DNA of 64,000 nt, from NCBI RefSeq assembly GCF_009909145.1, contig NZ_JAAAPJ010000001.1, positions 372,001-436,000 on the forward strand, written 5' to 3'. Shown in pieces: positions 26,301-35,882 of this stretch. The position numbers and the translations under genes are program-made. Within the stretch, counting starts at the first letter, position 1; each line of letters opens with the position of its first letter. A model generated the notes under the pieces. That model had not been told where the DNA came from, ran no database searches, and saw nothing but the letters and a program-made list of their open reading frames with translations. Source of the stretch: Corallococcus silvisoli (GTDB taxonomy: Bacteria; Myxococcota; Myxococcia; Myxococcales; Myxococcaceae).

Positions 26301-27658
26301 GCTCATCCCGAATCCTCGTCGTGGACGATGACCCGCATGCGCGGGACCTGCTTCAACGCCTGCTGGGCGTGCTGGGTCCGGTGACGCAGGCGGCGGATCC
26401 CAAGGGCGCGGCGGAGCGCATGGGCGAGCAGCCCTTCGACCTGGTGCTCACGGACATGGCGATGCCCGACCCGGGCGACGGCCTGAAGGTGCTCCAGACG
26501 GTGAAGTCGAACCTGCCGGACACGCCCGTCATCGTCGTCACGGCGTTCGGCAACATCGAGGGCGCGCTGGACAGCATCCAGCAGGGCGCCTTCGACTACC
26601 TGTCCAAGCCGTTCGACGTGGACGCCATCATGCGGGTGGCGAAGCGGGCGCTGGAGCAGAAGCGGCTGGTGGAGGAGAACCGCACGCTGCGCAAGCAGGT
26701 GGAGCGCACGTCGCTCGTGGGCCGCAGCCAGGCGCTGCTGGAGGTCTACAAGCAGGTGGCGCGCGCGGCCACCAGCAACGTGCCGGTGCTCATCACCGGT
26801 GAGACGGGCACGGGCAAGGAGATGGTGGCGCGGGCGCTGCACAAGCGCTCGGCGCGCTCGAGCGGTCCGTTCATCCCCATCGACTGCGGGGCCATCACCG
26901 AATCGCTGATGGAGAGCGAGCTGTTCGGCCACGCGAAGGGCAGCTTCACGGGGGCCTCGGGCGCGCGGCGCGGCCTGTTCGAGGAGGCCAGCGGCGGCAC
27001 GCTCTTCCTGGATGAGATTGGCGACGTGGGGATGAAGGTCCAGTCGCAGCTGCTGCGCGTGCTCCAGGAGGGGGAGATCCGCCGCGTGGGCGAGAGCGTT
27101 CCCGTGAAGGTCGACGTGCGCGTGCTGGCGGCGACGAACAAGGACCTGAAGGCCCGGGTGACGGAAGGGCTGTTCCGCGAGGACCTGCTGTACCGGCTGG
27201 ACGTGGTGCACCTGCACCTGCCGCCCCTGCGCGAGCGGCGTGAGGACATCCCGGCGCTGGTGGAGCACTTCGCCGCGCTGCACGCGCGAGGCGGCGTGCG
27301 GCCGGTGGTGACGGCGGACGCGATGGCGCGGCTCACGGTGTACGACTGGCCGGGCAACGTGCGGCAGCTGGAGAACGTGATGGCGCGGGCGCTCGCGCTG
27401 AACGTCACGGGCGTGCTGGGCCCGCCGGACTTCCCGGAGCCCATTGGTGACGCGCCCAAGCGGCTCACCGGACTCGCGGGAGACCTGCCGAGCCTCGCGG
27501 AGCTGTCGCGGCGGTACGCGGCGCACGTGCTCCAGCATGTGGGCGGCAACAAGAGCGAAGCGGCGCGCCTGCTGGGCGTGGACCGCAAGACGCTCTACAA
27601 GTTGCTGGAAGCCCCCGAGCAGCCCGAAGCCATTCCGCCCGCGGAAGGCCGGAGCTGA
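26297..27658 (+). CDS. NtrC-family sigma-54 response regulator
   Basis: The 453-residue protein has a receiver domain (ILVVDDDPHARDLL; phospho-Asp in LVLTDMAMPDPGDG; Lys in LSKPFDVD). The AAA+ domain shows Walker A GETGTGKEMVARALH, the sigma-54-contact loop as GSFTGA rather than GAFTGA, and Walker B LFLDEIGDV. It ends in a Fis-type helix-turn-helix (NKSEAARLLGVDRKTLYKLL). It activates sigma-54 promoters when phosphorylated, presumably by the overlapping kinase gene. The Ser in the loop is a known permissive variant. No sigma-54 promoter was found nearby. Confidence 0.95.
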   Translation: MSSSRILVVDDDPHARDLLQRLLGVLGPVTQAADPKGAAERMGEQPFDLVLTDMAMPDPGDGLKVLQTVKSNLPDTPVIVVTAFGNIEGALDSIQQGAFDYLSKPFDVDAIMRVAKRALEQKRLVEENRTLRKQVERTSLVGRSQALLEVYKQVARAATSNVPVLITGETGTGKEMVARALHKRSARSSGPFIPIDCGAITESLMESELFGHAKGSFTGASGARRGLFEEASGGTLFLDEIGDVGMKVQSQLLRVLQEGEIRRVGESVPVKVDVRVLAATNKDLKARVTEGLFREDLLYRLDVVHLHLPPLRERREDIPALVEHFAALHARGGVRPVVTADAMARLTVYDWPGNVRQLENVMARALALNVTGVLGPPDFPEPIGDAPKRLTGLAGDLPSLAELSRRYAAHVLQHVGGNKSEAARLLGVDRKTLYKLLEAPEQPEAIPPAEGRS

Positions 27659-27841
27659 TCCGCCCCGTCTGGGACACCGCCGCACGGCGGGATTCGGCGG
27701 TGGGGGGCGACGCTTTCCGCCGCTCGCGGCAATCGCCGTTCGGAGCGCAAGCCCTGCCCACCCACGCGGTCCGCCGCGCAGGAGATCGCACCTGGGCCGA
27801 CGTTGAGGATGTCAGCGCGGACCCGTAGCGTTGCGGCCTGT

Positions 27842-29722
27842 ATGCGCCGCTGGTTCCTCCTCGGACTTCCCCTGATGTTCTTCGCGTGCGCTCCGGTGGA
27901 GCCTCCCGTTCCCCTCGCGGCAGCGGATGCGGGGGGCGCGGTGCCCGAGGCGGAGCCGGCAGCCGTGGCCTCCGCTCCCGAAGCCGAGCCACCTCCCACG
28001 GAGTCCGCGCAGGCGCTGCGCTCCGCGTGGCAGGCCACCGCCCCCGCGCCGTCGGATGACGGCGGCGTGCCGCACGCCACGGCTTCGGCGCTGGTGGGGC
28101 TGGTGGATCCGTCGGAGGACGCGGGCGCGGGCAGCGCGCTCGCGTTGTCGCTGGAGCCTTCGTTGTCGCGGGCCTCGTTTCCCGGCTCGAGCACCGAAGC
28201 GCTGCCGGGCGAAGAGGAGCCGCAGGTCATCACCGAGTCCGAGGTCCCCGTGCTGGAGCTGGGGCCCGATGGTGAGCCGGTGATCGACGCGGAGGACTCC
28301 GCTCCGGAGCCCGCTTCACCGGAGGCCATCGCCGACACGACCGGCTCCGCGCCGCCCACCCTGGAGCCGCGCCCCGGCTCGGGCGTGAACGGGCCGCCCC
28401 CCGCCGTGGATCCGATGTCTGGCGCGGGGACCGATGACGACGAGGGCGCCGTCGCCGAGTCACCGTCCGACGTCGCGGACGCGGGCCTGGAGCCCTACGC
28501 CATCCCCTACGCACCGGACGCGGGGTCGCTGCGGGTGCGCCGCTCCATCGCGGTGCGCTCGGAGCCCCGGCAGGACTCGCCGTCGCTGGGCACGGTGGCC
28601 CAGGACATGCGCGTGCGGTGGAAGGGCGCGATGCGCGGCCCGGACTGCGACACCTGGGTGCAGCTGGAGCCCCGGGGCTGGGTCTGCGAGCGCTACCTGG
28701 AGCAGAACTTCCGCGAGCCCCGCGTGCGCACGCTGCCCCGCGTGGACGAGGGCGCGCTCACGCCCGGCATCTACGCGCGCGTGGTGGGCCGCCGCGTGCG
28801 CGCCTACCCCAGCCTCGCGCTCGCCCGGAAGCGGCGGCAGGGCGTGCTGCTCAAGGGCTCCGTCACCGTGAAGCTCCTGGGGCAGGTGAAGGTGGGCCGC
28901 CGCACGTTCTGGCGCACCTCGGAGGGCCAGTACTTCGAGGCGCGCGTGCTGCGCGAGCACCGCCCCTCCGACTTCAGCGGCCTGGACGCGGAGGCGCTCG
29001 CGGCGCTGCCCATGCCCTTCGCGTGGGCGCAGTCGCGCGCCGCGCCCCGCTCGGACGTGGTGGTGCGCCGCGCCCCGGAGCCGCGCGGTGAGCGGCAGAC
29101 GGTGCTCCCGCCCCGCACGGTCGTCTCCGTGCGGGAGCTGTCCCCGGATGGCCAGTGGGTGCGCATCGCGGAGGACCACTGGGTGGCGCGCGACGACCTG
29201 CATGTCGCGTGGTCGCTGGCGGCGCCGTCCATCGTGGAGCCCGGCGCGCGGTGGCTGGACGTGGACCTGGAGGCCCAGGTGCTCATCGCCTACGAGGGCG
29301 ACCGTCCCGTCTACGCCACGCTCATCTCCTCCGGCAAACCCGGCACCGACACCCCCGAGGGCCTGTTCCGCGTCTGGGTGAAGTTCGCGGAGGCGGACAT
29401 GACCGGCCGCATGGGCAGCGCCAGCTACCGCGTGGCCACCGTCCCGTGGACGATGTTCTTCGAGGGCGACTTCGCCCTGCACACCACCTACTGGCACGAC
29501 CGCTTCGGCGAGCCCGTGAGCCACGGCTGCATCAACCTGGCCCCGAAGGACGCGCGCACCCTCTACGCGTGGACGACGCCCGACGTGCCCACCGGTTGGT
29601 CCATGGCCCACGCGATGCCGGACGACCCGGGCACCTGGGTGCGCATCCGGGGACAGGCCCGGGAGCAGCCCCGGAAGCGCCGCGGCGGCGCGGCCGTCGT
29701 CGCCACCGTCCGCGACCTGTAG
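27842..29722 (+). CDS. L,D-transpeptidase (YkuD) lipoprotein with SH3-like repeats
   Basis: The ATG at 27842 gives a lipoprotein signal ending in LMFFAC. Residues about 25-215 are Ala/Glu/Pro-rich and low in complexity. Two SH3-like regions follow (LRVRRSIAVRSEPRQDSPSL near 235; VVVRRAPEPRGERQT near 410). The YkuD domain (about 470-600) has the active site SHGCINLAPKDARTLY with catalytic Cys and His. These enzymes crosslink peptidoglycan stems or attach lipoproteins to the wall in the periplasm. An in-frame ATG 39 bases upstream would spoil the signal. Confidence 0.92.
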   Translation: MRRWFLLGLPLMFFACAPVEPPVPLAAADAGGAVPEAEPAAVASAPEAEPPPTESAQALRSAWQATAPAPSDDGGVPHATASALVGLVDPSEDAGAGSALALSLEPSLSRASFPGSSTEALPGEEEPQVITESEVPVLELGPDGEPVIDAEDSAPEPASPEAIADTTGSAPPTLEPRPGSGVNGPPPAVDPMSGAGTDDDEGAVAESPSDVADAGLEPYAIPYAPDAGSLRVRRSIAVRSEPRQDSPSLGTVAQDMRVRWKGAMRGPDCDTWVQLEPRGWVCERYLEQNFREPRVRTLPRVDEGALTPGIYARVVGRRVRAYPSLALARKRRQGVLLKGSVTVKLLGQVKVGRRTFWRTSEGQYFEARVLREHRPSDFSGLDAEALAALPMPFAWAQSRAAPRSDVVVRRAPEPRGERQTVLPPRTVVSVRELSPDGQWVRIAEDHWVARDDLHVAWSLAAPSIVEPGARWLDVDLEAQVLIAYEGDRPVYATLISSGKPGTDTPEGLFRVWVKFAEADMTGRMGSASYRVATVPWTMFFEGDFALHTTYWHDRFGEPVSHGCINLAPKDARTLYAWTTPDVPTGWSMAHAMPDDPGTWVRIRGQAREQPRKRRGGAAVVATVRDL

Positions 29723-29726
29723 CGCT

Positions 29727-30143
29727 TCAGCCGCCCATCACGGACACGGTGACGCGGCGGCGGTGCGGCGACGTGCGGTGCTCCCAGAGGTAGACGGCCT
29801 GCCACGTGCCCAGGTCCGCCTCGCCGTCCTTCACCGGCACGGTGAGGGACACCTGCGTGAGCACCGCGCGCACGTGCGCTGGCATGTCGTCCGGGCCCTC
29901 CGCGTCGTGCTGGAAGAGCGGGTCCCCGTCCTTCACCAGCCGGGAGAAGAACGCCTCCAGGTCGCGCTGGACGACGGGGTCCGCGTTCTCACCGATGATC
30001 AGCGACGCGCTGGTGTGGTGCAGGAACAGCGTGCACAGGCCCTCGTGGATGCCGGTGCTCTTCACCGCCCACTGCACCTCGCCGGTGATGTCCACGAGCC
30101 CCCGGCCCCGCGTGGACACCGTCAGCTCCTTCGCTTGATACAC
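29727..30143 (-). CDS. YjbQ/UPF0047 family protein
   Basis: The GTG at 30143 follows ACGGAGG and starts a 138-residue protein; the upstream open frame overlaps the neighbouring gene. Family motifs include GLVDITGEVQWAV, GLCTLFLHHTSASLIIGENAD and GTWQAVYLWEHRTSPHRR, with conserved His and Glu residues. Family members have been reported to have thiamine-phosphate synthase side activity, but their main role is unsettled. It is the last gene of a three-gene minus-strand operon with an esterase and a cyclophilin. The stop lies four bases from the convergent transpeptidase stop. Confidence 0.92.
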   Translation of the reverse strand: MYQAKELTVSTRGRGLVDITGEVQWAVKSTGIHEGLCTLFLHHTSASLIIGENADPVVQRDLEAFFSRLVKDGDPLFQHDAEGPDDMPAHVRAVLTQVSLTVPVKDGEADLGTWQAVYLWEHRTSPHRRRVTVSVMGG

Positions 30144-30163
30144 GCGGACCTCCGTTCTGCGGG

Positions 30164-30894
30164 TCAGCGCTCGTCCAGTCGCTTCACGAGGAACGCCGCC
30201 AGCTGCTCCAGCTCCTCGGTGATGATGGTGTGCCCGCCATCGAAAGGTAGGAACTCCACCGGCATCCCCGCCCCGGTCAGCAGGCCGCGCAGCCGCTCGC
30301 CTTCCGCGTACGGGAGCACGGCGTCCTGGCGGCCATGCCCCTGGAACACCGGCAGGGACGGCCGGGCGTGGGCCTTCACCTTCCACTCCTCGCCGGCGAC
30401 CTGCGCCCCCGACAACAGGCACAGCCCCGCGGGGGACTCCTCCAGCCGCAGCGCCACGTCCGTGGACATCATCGCGCCCTGGCTGAAGCCGCCCAGCACG
30501 ATGCGCTGGAAGGGCAGCTGGAGCGCGGCCACCGTGCTCATCAACGCCCGGCGGGCGGCGGGCATCCCCGGCGGCACGGCCAGGGAGTACTGCTCCCAGT
30601 CGCGCTGCTGGCCCATCAGGATGGCCATGGGGATCTCGAACCACGCGCGGCCGCCGGCCATGCCCAGGTGCTCCAGGGTCAGGGGCGCTTCCGGGAAGAC
30701 GAAGCGCACGGCCTCCCCCAGCCGGGGCGCGGCGGTCATCAGCTCCGGCGCCAGCGCCACCAGGTCCGAGCCGGGTGCGCCGAAGCCGTGGCTCAACACC
30801 ACCGCCAGCGCTGGCTTCGCGCCCTCGGGGAGCGCGTCCACCACGTGGCAGTTCAGCTCTCCCAGCTTCGTGCGCACGTGGCGCGGACGGAGGC

Positions 30895-30898
<4 letters not shown>
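30164..30898 (-). CDS. alpha/beta hydrolase, phospholipase/carboxylesterase family
   Basis: The 244-residue protein has a GTG start overlapping the stop of the cyclophilin gene. The oxyanion region is VVLSHGFGAPGSDL, the nucleophile elbow is LGGFSQGAMMS with Ser in GFSQG, the acid is in FQGHGRQDAVLPY and the catalytic His is in PFDGGHTI. This is the Pfam phospholipase/carboxylesterase pattern (short-chain or acyl-protein thioesterase). The substrate cannot be told from the sequence. No signal peptide is seen, so it acts in the cytosol. Confidence 0.93.
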
Positions 30899-31605
<707 letters not shown>

Positions 31606-31680
31606 GGGGCGCGCATCCTAGCGGCTTTCGACCGGGCTCCAGCGTGTTAAAGAGAGCGTCCATCCCCGGAGGTTTCGCCT

Positions 31681-32031
31681 GTGACAACCGGACAGGAATG
31701 GCTGGTTGACGCGAGCGGCTGCGCGCCGGAGCGGCTCAAGGACGCGGCCGTGCTCGCGGCCCTCTTCGAGGAGCTGATCGTCCTGATGGACCTGAAGGTC
31801 GTGGGCCAGCCCCAGTGGCACGTCTTCCCGGAGCCCGGCGGCATCACCGGCCTGGCGCTCCTGGCTGAAAGCCACCTGACCCTCCACACCTTCCCCGAGC
31901 ACGGCTTCGCCGCGCTCAACGTCTATTGCTGCCGCACCCGCGCGCGCCCGGACTTCGCCGCGCTGGCGGCCCGGCACCTGGGCGCCACGTCCTGCCGCGT
32001 GCGCGAACTGTCGAGAGGGGTGGAGGCGTGA
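31681..32031 (+). CDS. speH: S-adenosylmethionine decarboxylase proenzyme
   Basis: The GTG at 31681 follows CCGGAGG. The 116-residue length and the motif LLAESHLTLHTFPEHGFAAL match the small class 1B (SpeH) enzyme. The chain self-cleaves between Glu63 and Ser64, and Ser64 becomes the pyruvoyl cofactor. His69 and Cys83 or Cys84 in NVYCC are the processing/catalytic residues. The product, decarboxylated AdoMet, donates the aminopropyl group to polyamine synthases such as the one encoded at 34386. The gene overlaps the next by GTGA and begins the polyamine-linked cluster. Confidence 0.93.
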   Translation: MTTGQEWLVDASGCAPERLKDAAVLAALFEELIVLMDLKVVGQPQWHVFPEPGGITGLALLAESHLTLHTFPEHGFAALNVYCCRTRARPDFAALAARHLGATSCRVRELSRGVEA

Positions 32032-33944
32032 CGCAGGGGGCGTGTCCGTCGTGTGGCGCGAGCGTGGAGTTCAGCGCGGGTTCAGCCCAGGTCGTGGTGT
32101 GCGGCCACTGTCAGACGATGGTGGCGCGCGTGGGCGCGGAGCTGGAGGCCCACGGCAAGGTGTCCCGCGTCGTGGAGACGGACTCGCCCTTGCGCCTGGG
32201 GCTGGAGGGCCGCGTCAACGGCACGGCGTATCAAATCGTCGGCCACCTCCAGAAGGACCACGGCGCCGGCCCGTGGGACGAGTGGTACGTGGAGCTGTCC
32301 GACGACCGCACCGGCTGGCTCAGCGAGTCCGAGGGCGCCTTCCACCTGCTCTTCACCGGCGGGGTGGAGGAGGGCATCCGGCTGGAGGACCTGCACCCCG
32401 GCGAGCGCCTGCGCCTGCGCAACCGCCCGCTGGTGGTGGAGGAGCGCGGCCACGGGCGCGTCGTCGCCGCGGAGGGCCAGCTCCCCAGCGACGTGGATCC
32501 AGAGGCGGACAGCCATTACGTGGACGCCACCGGCCCCCGCGGCCTGTTCGTCACGCTGGACTTCGGTACGCGCGACCGCGACCCCGAGGTCTTCCTGGGG
32601 CAGAAGCTGGAGCTGACGCAGCTGGGCATCCCGCCCGGGGAGCTGCGCCCGCGCGTGCGCAAGGCGCAGTTGCAGCAGGCGCGCTGCACGAACTGCAACG
32701 GCCCGCTGGAGCTGCGCGCGCCGGACCAGACGCTGCGCGTGGCGTGCCCGTACTGCGGCGCGCTGATGAACGTGGCCGAGGGCAAGCTGTCCTTCATCCG
32801 GCTGCTCCAGAAGCCGGAGCTGCCGGCGGCCATCGGCCTGGGGCAGAAGGGCACGCTCGATGGGGCGGAGTGGATCTGCATCGGCTACCAGGAGCGTTCG
32901 TGCGTGGTGGAGGGCACGCGCTACCCGTGGATGGAGTACCTGCTCTACCACCCGGCGCGCGGCTTCACGTGGCTGATGGAGTCCAACGGCCACTGGGTGT
33001 TCCTGAAGCCCATGGCGGCCGGTGACGCGAACGTCGTGCCGCAGGTGTCCGCGCACTACCAGGGCCGCCGCTACAAGGCCTTCCAGTCCGTCACCGCCGT
33101 CACCGACGCGGTGGTGGGCGAGTTCTACTGGAAGGTGTTCCAGGGAGAGAAGGCGCGCGCCACGGAGTACGTCGCGCCGCCGTACTCCGTGAACGAGGAC
33201 GCCACCGACAACGAGGTGACGTACACGCACGGCGAGTACCTGCCGCCAGCGCGGGTGCGCGAGGCGTTCGGGCTGAAGGCGCCGCTGCCTCCGCCCCGGG
33301 GCATCGCGCCCAGCCAGCCCAACACGCGCCGCGCGGCGATGAAGCAGAACATCCTCTGGTCGCTGGGGTGGCTCTTGGGCCTGTTCGCCCTGTCGGCGTT
33401 CCTGCACGCGCGGGCGCTGAACGCCCAGGTCCTGGACCTGACGGTGCGGCTGGACAAGAACGCGGCGTCGGGCACCCCCAGCGCCATGCACTTCAGCGAG
33501 CCCTTCGAGCTCACCCGGAAGGGCAACGTGCGGGCCCAGGTGACCATGGGCCATGCGCTCGACAACTCCTGGGTGGGCGTGCAGGGCGACCTCATCAACC
33601 AGGACACCCAGGACGTGGTGAGCTTCTACGAGGAGGTCAGCTACTACCACGGGAGCGACAGCGACGGCTCCTGGAGCGAGGGCGGCCAGCAGGGCAGCGT
33701 GTTCCTGTCGTCGCTGCCCCAGGGCCGGTACGTGCTGCGCACCACCACGTCGTTCGACGCGAGCCTGGGGCTCAAGGCGGCGTCCGGGGCGGCGCCCATC
33801 GACTACCGGGTGGTGCTCACGCACGACACGCCCAACGAGAGCTGGTTCATCATCGCGCTGGGGCTGCTGCTGGTGCTGCCGGTGCTGTCGTTCCTCGGCG
33901 CCAACAGCTTCGAGACCGAGCGCTGGAAGGAAAGCAACCTGTAG
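32028..33944 (+). CDS. DUF4178 zinc-ribbon membrane protein
   Basis: The GTG at 32028 overlaps the speH stop. The 638-residue product starts with a zinc ribbon (CPSCG...CGHC) followed by a DUF4178 unit (GRVNGTAYQIVGHLQ, DEWYVELSDDRTGWL). A second zinc ribbon (CTNCNG...CPYCGA, about residue 223) and a second DUF4178 unit (WICIGYQERSC, WMEYLLYHPARGFTWLME) follow. Two membrane helices near the end (LGWLLGLFALSAFL; FIIALGLLLVLPVLSFL) flank an extracytoplasmic beta domain. DUF4178 has no known activity. In many bacteria it occurs beside DUF350 and polyamine synthase genes, as here. Confidence 0.88.
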   Translation: MTQGACPSCGASVEFSAGSAQVVVCGHCQTMVARVGAELEAHGKVSRVVETDSPLRLGLEGRVNGTAYQIVGHLQKDHGAGPWDEWYVELSDDRTGWLSESEGAFHLLFTGGVEEGIRLEDLHPGERLRLRNRPLVVEERGHGRVVAAEGQLPSDVDPEADSHYVDATGPRGLFVTLDFGTRDRDPEVFLGQKLELTQLGIPPGELRPRVRKAQLQQARCTNCNGPLELRAPDQTLRVACPYCGALMNVAEGKLSFIRLLQKPELPAAIGLGQKGTLDGAEWICIGYQERSCVVEGTRYPWMEYLLYHPARGFTWLMESNGHWVFLKPMAAGDANVVPQVSAHYQGRRYKAFQSVTAVTDAVVGEFYWKVFQGEKARATEYVAPPYSVNEDATDNEVTYTHGEYLPPARVREAFGLKAPLPPPRGIAPSQPNTRRAAMKQNILWSLGWLLGLFALSAFLHARALNAQVLDLTVRLDKNAASGTPSAMHFSEPFELTRKGNVRAQVTMGHALDNSWVGVQGDLINQDTQDVVSFYEEVSYYHGSDSDGSWSEGGQQGSVFLSSLPQGRYVLRTTTSFDASLGLKAASGAAPIDYRVVLTHDTPNESWFIIALGLLLVLPVLSFLGANSFETERWKESNL

Positions 33945-33983
33945 CGCGGAGGCCCGCGTGGGAAGCGCGGTGGGAGGTGGACG

Positions 33984-34145
33984 ATGAAGTACCTTGGCGG
34001 GCTCGTGCTGCTGGCGTACGCGTGGGCCACCTATACCGGCTGGGCTCCGTTCAGTGACGAGGAGCGCGGGCGGGTGACCGGGGACGTGCGGCGCGGTCCC
34101 GGCGGTGTGCTGCTGTGGACCGGTGGATTCATGGGAGGCAAGTGA
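33984..34145 (+). CDS. 53-residue membrane microprotein
   Basis: This short gene lies between the DUF4178 and DUF350 genes. The ATG at 33984 follows GGGAGG and the stop TGA shares its last base with the DUF350 start. The product MKYLGGLVLLAYAWATYTGW begins with one hydrophobic helix, then a short charged segment (DEERGRV) and a Gly-rich end. A good ribosome site, coupling to the next gene and the membrane helix support it as real. No family is recognised. Confidence 0.62.
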   Translation: MKYLGGLVLLAYAWATYTGWAPFSDEERGRVTGDVRRGPGGVLLWTGGFMGGK

Positions 34146-34372
34146 TGCTGTTGCTTGGAGTGGTGGTCACGCTGCAGGGAGTGCTCGCGAGCGTCATCTA
34201 TTCGCTCATCGGCCTGGTGGTGTTCGTGGCCGGCTTCTACGTCATCCGCCTCATCCTCCCGTACGACGTGCACAAGGAGATCGAGGTCGACCAGAACACC
34301 GCGCTGGGCATCGTCATCGGCTCCTTCATCCTGGGCCTGGCCATCATCATCGCGGCGGCCATCAGCGGCTGA
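34145..34372 (+). CDS. DUF350 family membrane protein
   Basis: The ATG at 34145 overlaps the previous stop by one base; the upstream in-frame extension is unlikely. The 75-residue product has two membrane helices: IYSLIGLVVFVAGFYVIRLI and, after the polar VHKEIEVDQNTA, LGIVIGSFILGLAIIIAAAI. The connecting motif EIxxxQNxAxGI is typical of DUF350 (YjfL-like) proteins. These are small integral membrane proteins of unknown role, often near polyamine or envelope-stress genes. Confidence 0.88.
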   Translation: MLLLGVVVTLQGVLASVIYSLIGLVVFVAGFYVIRLILPYDVHKEIEVDQNTALGIVIGSFILGLAIIIAAAISG

Positions 34373-34385
34373 AACACGTGACGCT

Positions 34386-35882
34386 TTGAACAAGACGCTG
34401 CTCTTCCTCACCGTCCTCGTCATCGCGACGTGTGGGCTCATCTACGAGCTCATCGTCGGGACGCTCGCCAGCTACCTGCTGGGGGACAGCATCACCCAGT
34501 TCTCCACCGTCATTGGCGGCTACCTGTTCGCCATGGGCATTGGCAGCTACCTGTCGCGCTTCGTGGAGCGCGGCGTGGCCCAGCGCTTCGTGGAGGTGGA
34601 GCTGGCGGTGGCGCTCGTCGGCGGCCTGTGCGCGCCGATGCTGTTCCTCACCTTCACGCTCACCAGCGTGTTCCCCGTCGTGCTGTACGGCAGCGTGCTG
34701 GCCATTGGCACGCTGGTGGGGCTGGAGATTCCCCTCCTGCTGCGCATCCTGCAGGACCAGCTCAAGTTCAAGGACCTGGTCAGCCAGGTGCTGACGTTCG
34801 ACTACCTGGGCGCGCTCGCCGCGAGCGTGGCCTTCCCGCTCCTGCTGGTGCCGAAGCTGGGGCTGGTGCGCACGTCGCTGCTCTTCGGCCTGCTCAACGC
34901 GGGCGTGGGGCTGTGGAGCACGTGGCTCTTGGCCCCCGTGCTGGCCAACCCCGTGCGCCTGCGCATCAAGGCCGTGGCGCTGTGCGTGGGGCTGCTCGTG
35001 TGCTTCGCGCTGGGGGACCGGCTCACCACCTTCTACGAGGACCAGCTCTACGCGGACGAGGTGGTGCACGCCACCAGCTCGCCCTACCAGCGCATCATCG
35101 TCACGCGCGGCAAGCGGGGCTTCTCGCTGTTCCTCAACGGCAACCTCCAGTTCGCCAGCATCGACGAGTACCGCTACCACGAGTCCCTGGTGCACCCGGC
35201 CATGGTGCGCGCCCAGAAGGTGGAGCACGTGCTCATCCTGGGCGGCGGGGACGGGCTCGCGGCGCGCGAGGTGCTGAAGTATCCGGATGTGAAGAGCGTC
35301 ACGCTGGTGGACCTGGACCCCGCCATCACCGGGCTCGCCACGGGCTACAAGGAGCTGGCGGCGCTCAACCACCACTCGATGACGCACCCCAAGATGCGCG
35401 TCATCAACACGGACGCGATGCAGTTCCTGGCGGAGGGCGCGAACACCTGGGACGTGGTGGTGGTGGACTTCCCGGACCCCAACAACTTCGCGCTGGGGAA
35501 GCTGTACACGACGGGCTTCTACAAGATCCTCAAGAAGCGCCTGGCGCCGGGCGGGGTGGCGGTCATCCAGAGCACCAGCCCCCTGTTCGCGCGGCGCTCG
35601 TTCTGGTGCGTGGAGACCACGCTCAAGGCCGCGGGCTTCTGGACGCAGCCGTACCACGCGCTGGTGCCGTCCTTCGGGGAGTGGGGCTACGTGCTGGTGG
35701 CGCAGGAGCAGCCCGGCCGCCACCGCCCGCTGCCGGAGGGGCTGGCGTTCCTGGACGAGGACACGCTGGAGGGGCTCACCCGCTTCTCCCCGGACATGTC
35801 ACCCCTGCCGGCGGAGGTGAACCGGCTGAACAACCAGGTGCTGGTGCATTACTACGAAGAGGAATGGCGCCGGTGGAACTGA
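34386..35882 (+). CDS. speE: membrane-fused spermidine synthase (polyamine aminopropyltransferase)
   Basis: No ATG or GTG fits, so the TTG at 34386 (14 bases after the DUF350 stop) is chosen. The first 210 residues hold about seven membrane helices. The C-terminal half is a spermidine synthase domain: SSPYQRIIV, LFLNGNLQFASIDEYRYHESLVHPAM, the AdoMet-type site HVLILGGGDGLAAREVL, and the catalytic region VVVVDFPDPNN. It transfers aminopropyl groups from decarboxylated AdoMet, made by SpeH of the same cluster, to an amine, placing this reaction at the membrane. The final 19 bases overlap the next gene. Confidence 0.9.
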   Translation: MNKTLLFLTVLVIATCGLIYELIVGTLASYLLGDSITQFSTVIGGYLFAMGIGSYLSRFVERGVAQRFVEVELAVALVGGLCAPMLFLTFTLTSVFPVVLYGSVLAIGTLVGLEIPLLLRILQDQLKFKDLVSQVLTFDYLGALAASVAFPLLLVPKLGLVRTSLLFGLLNAGVGLWSTWLLAPVLANPVRLRIKAVALCVGLLVCFALGDRLTTFYEDQLYADEVVHATSSPYQRIIVTRGKRGFSLFLNGNLQFASIDEYRYHESLVHPAMVRAQKVEHVLILGGGDGLAAREVLKYPDVKSVTLVDLDPAITGLATGYKELAALNHHSMTHPKMRVINTDAMQFLAEGANTWDVVVVDFPDPNNFALGKLYTTGFYKILKKRLAPGGVAVIQSTSPLFARRSFWCVETTLKAAGFWTQPYHALVPSFGEWGYVLVAQEQPGRHRPLPEGLAFLDEDTLEGLTRFSPDMSPLPAEVNRLNNQVLVHYYEEEWRRWN

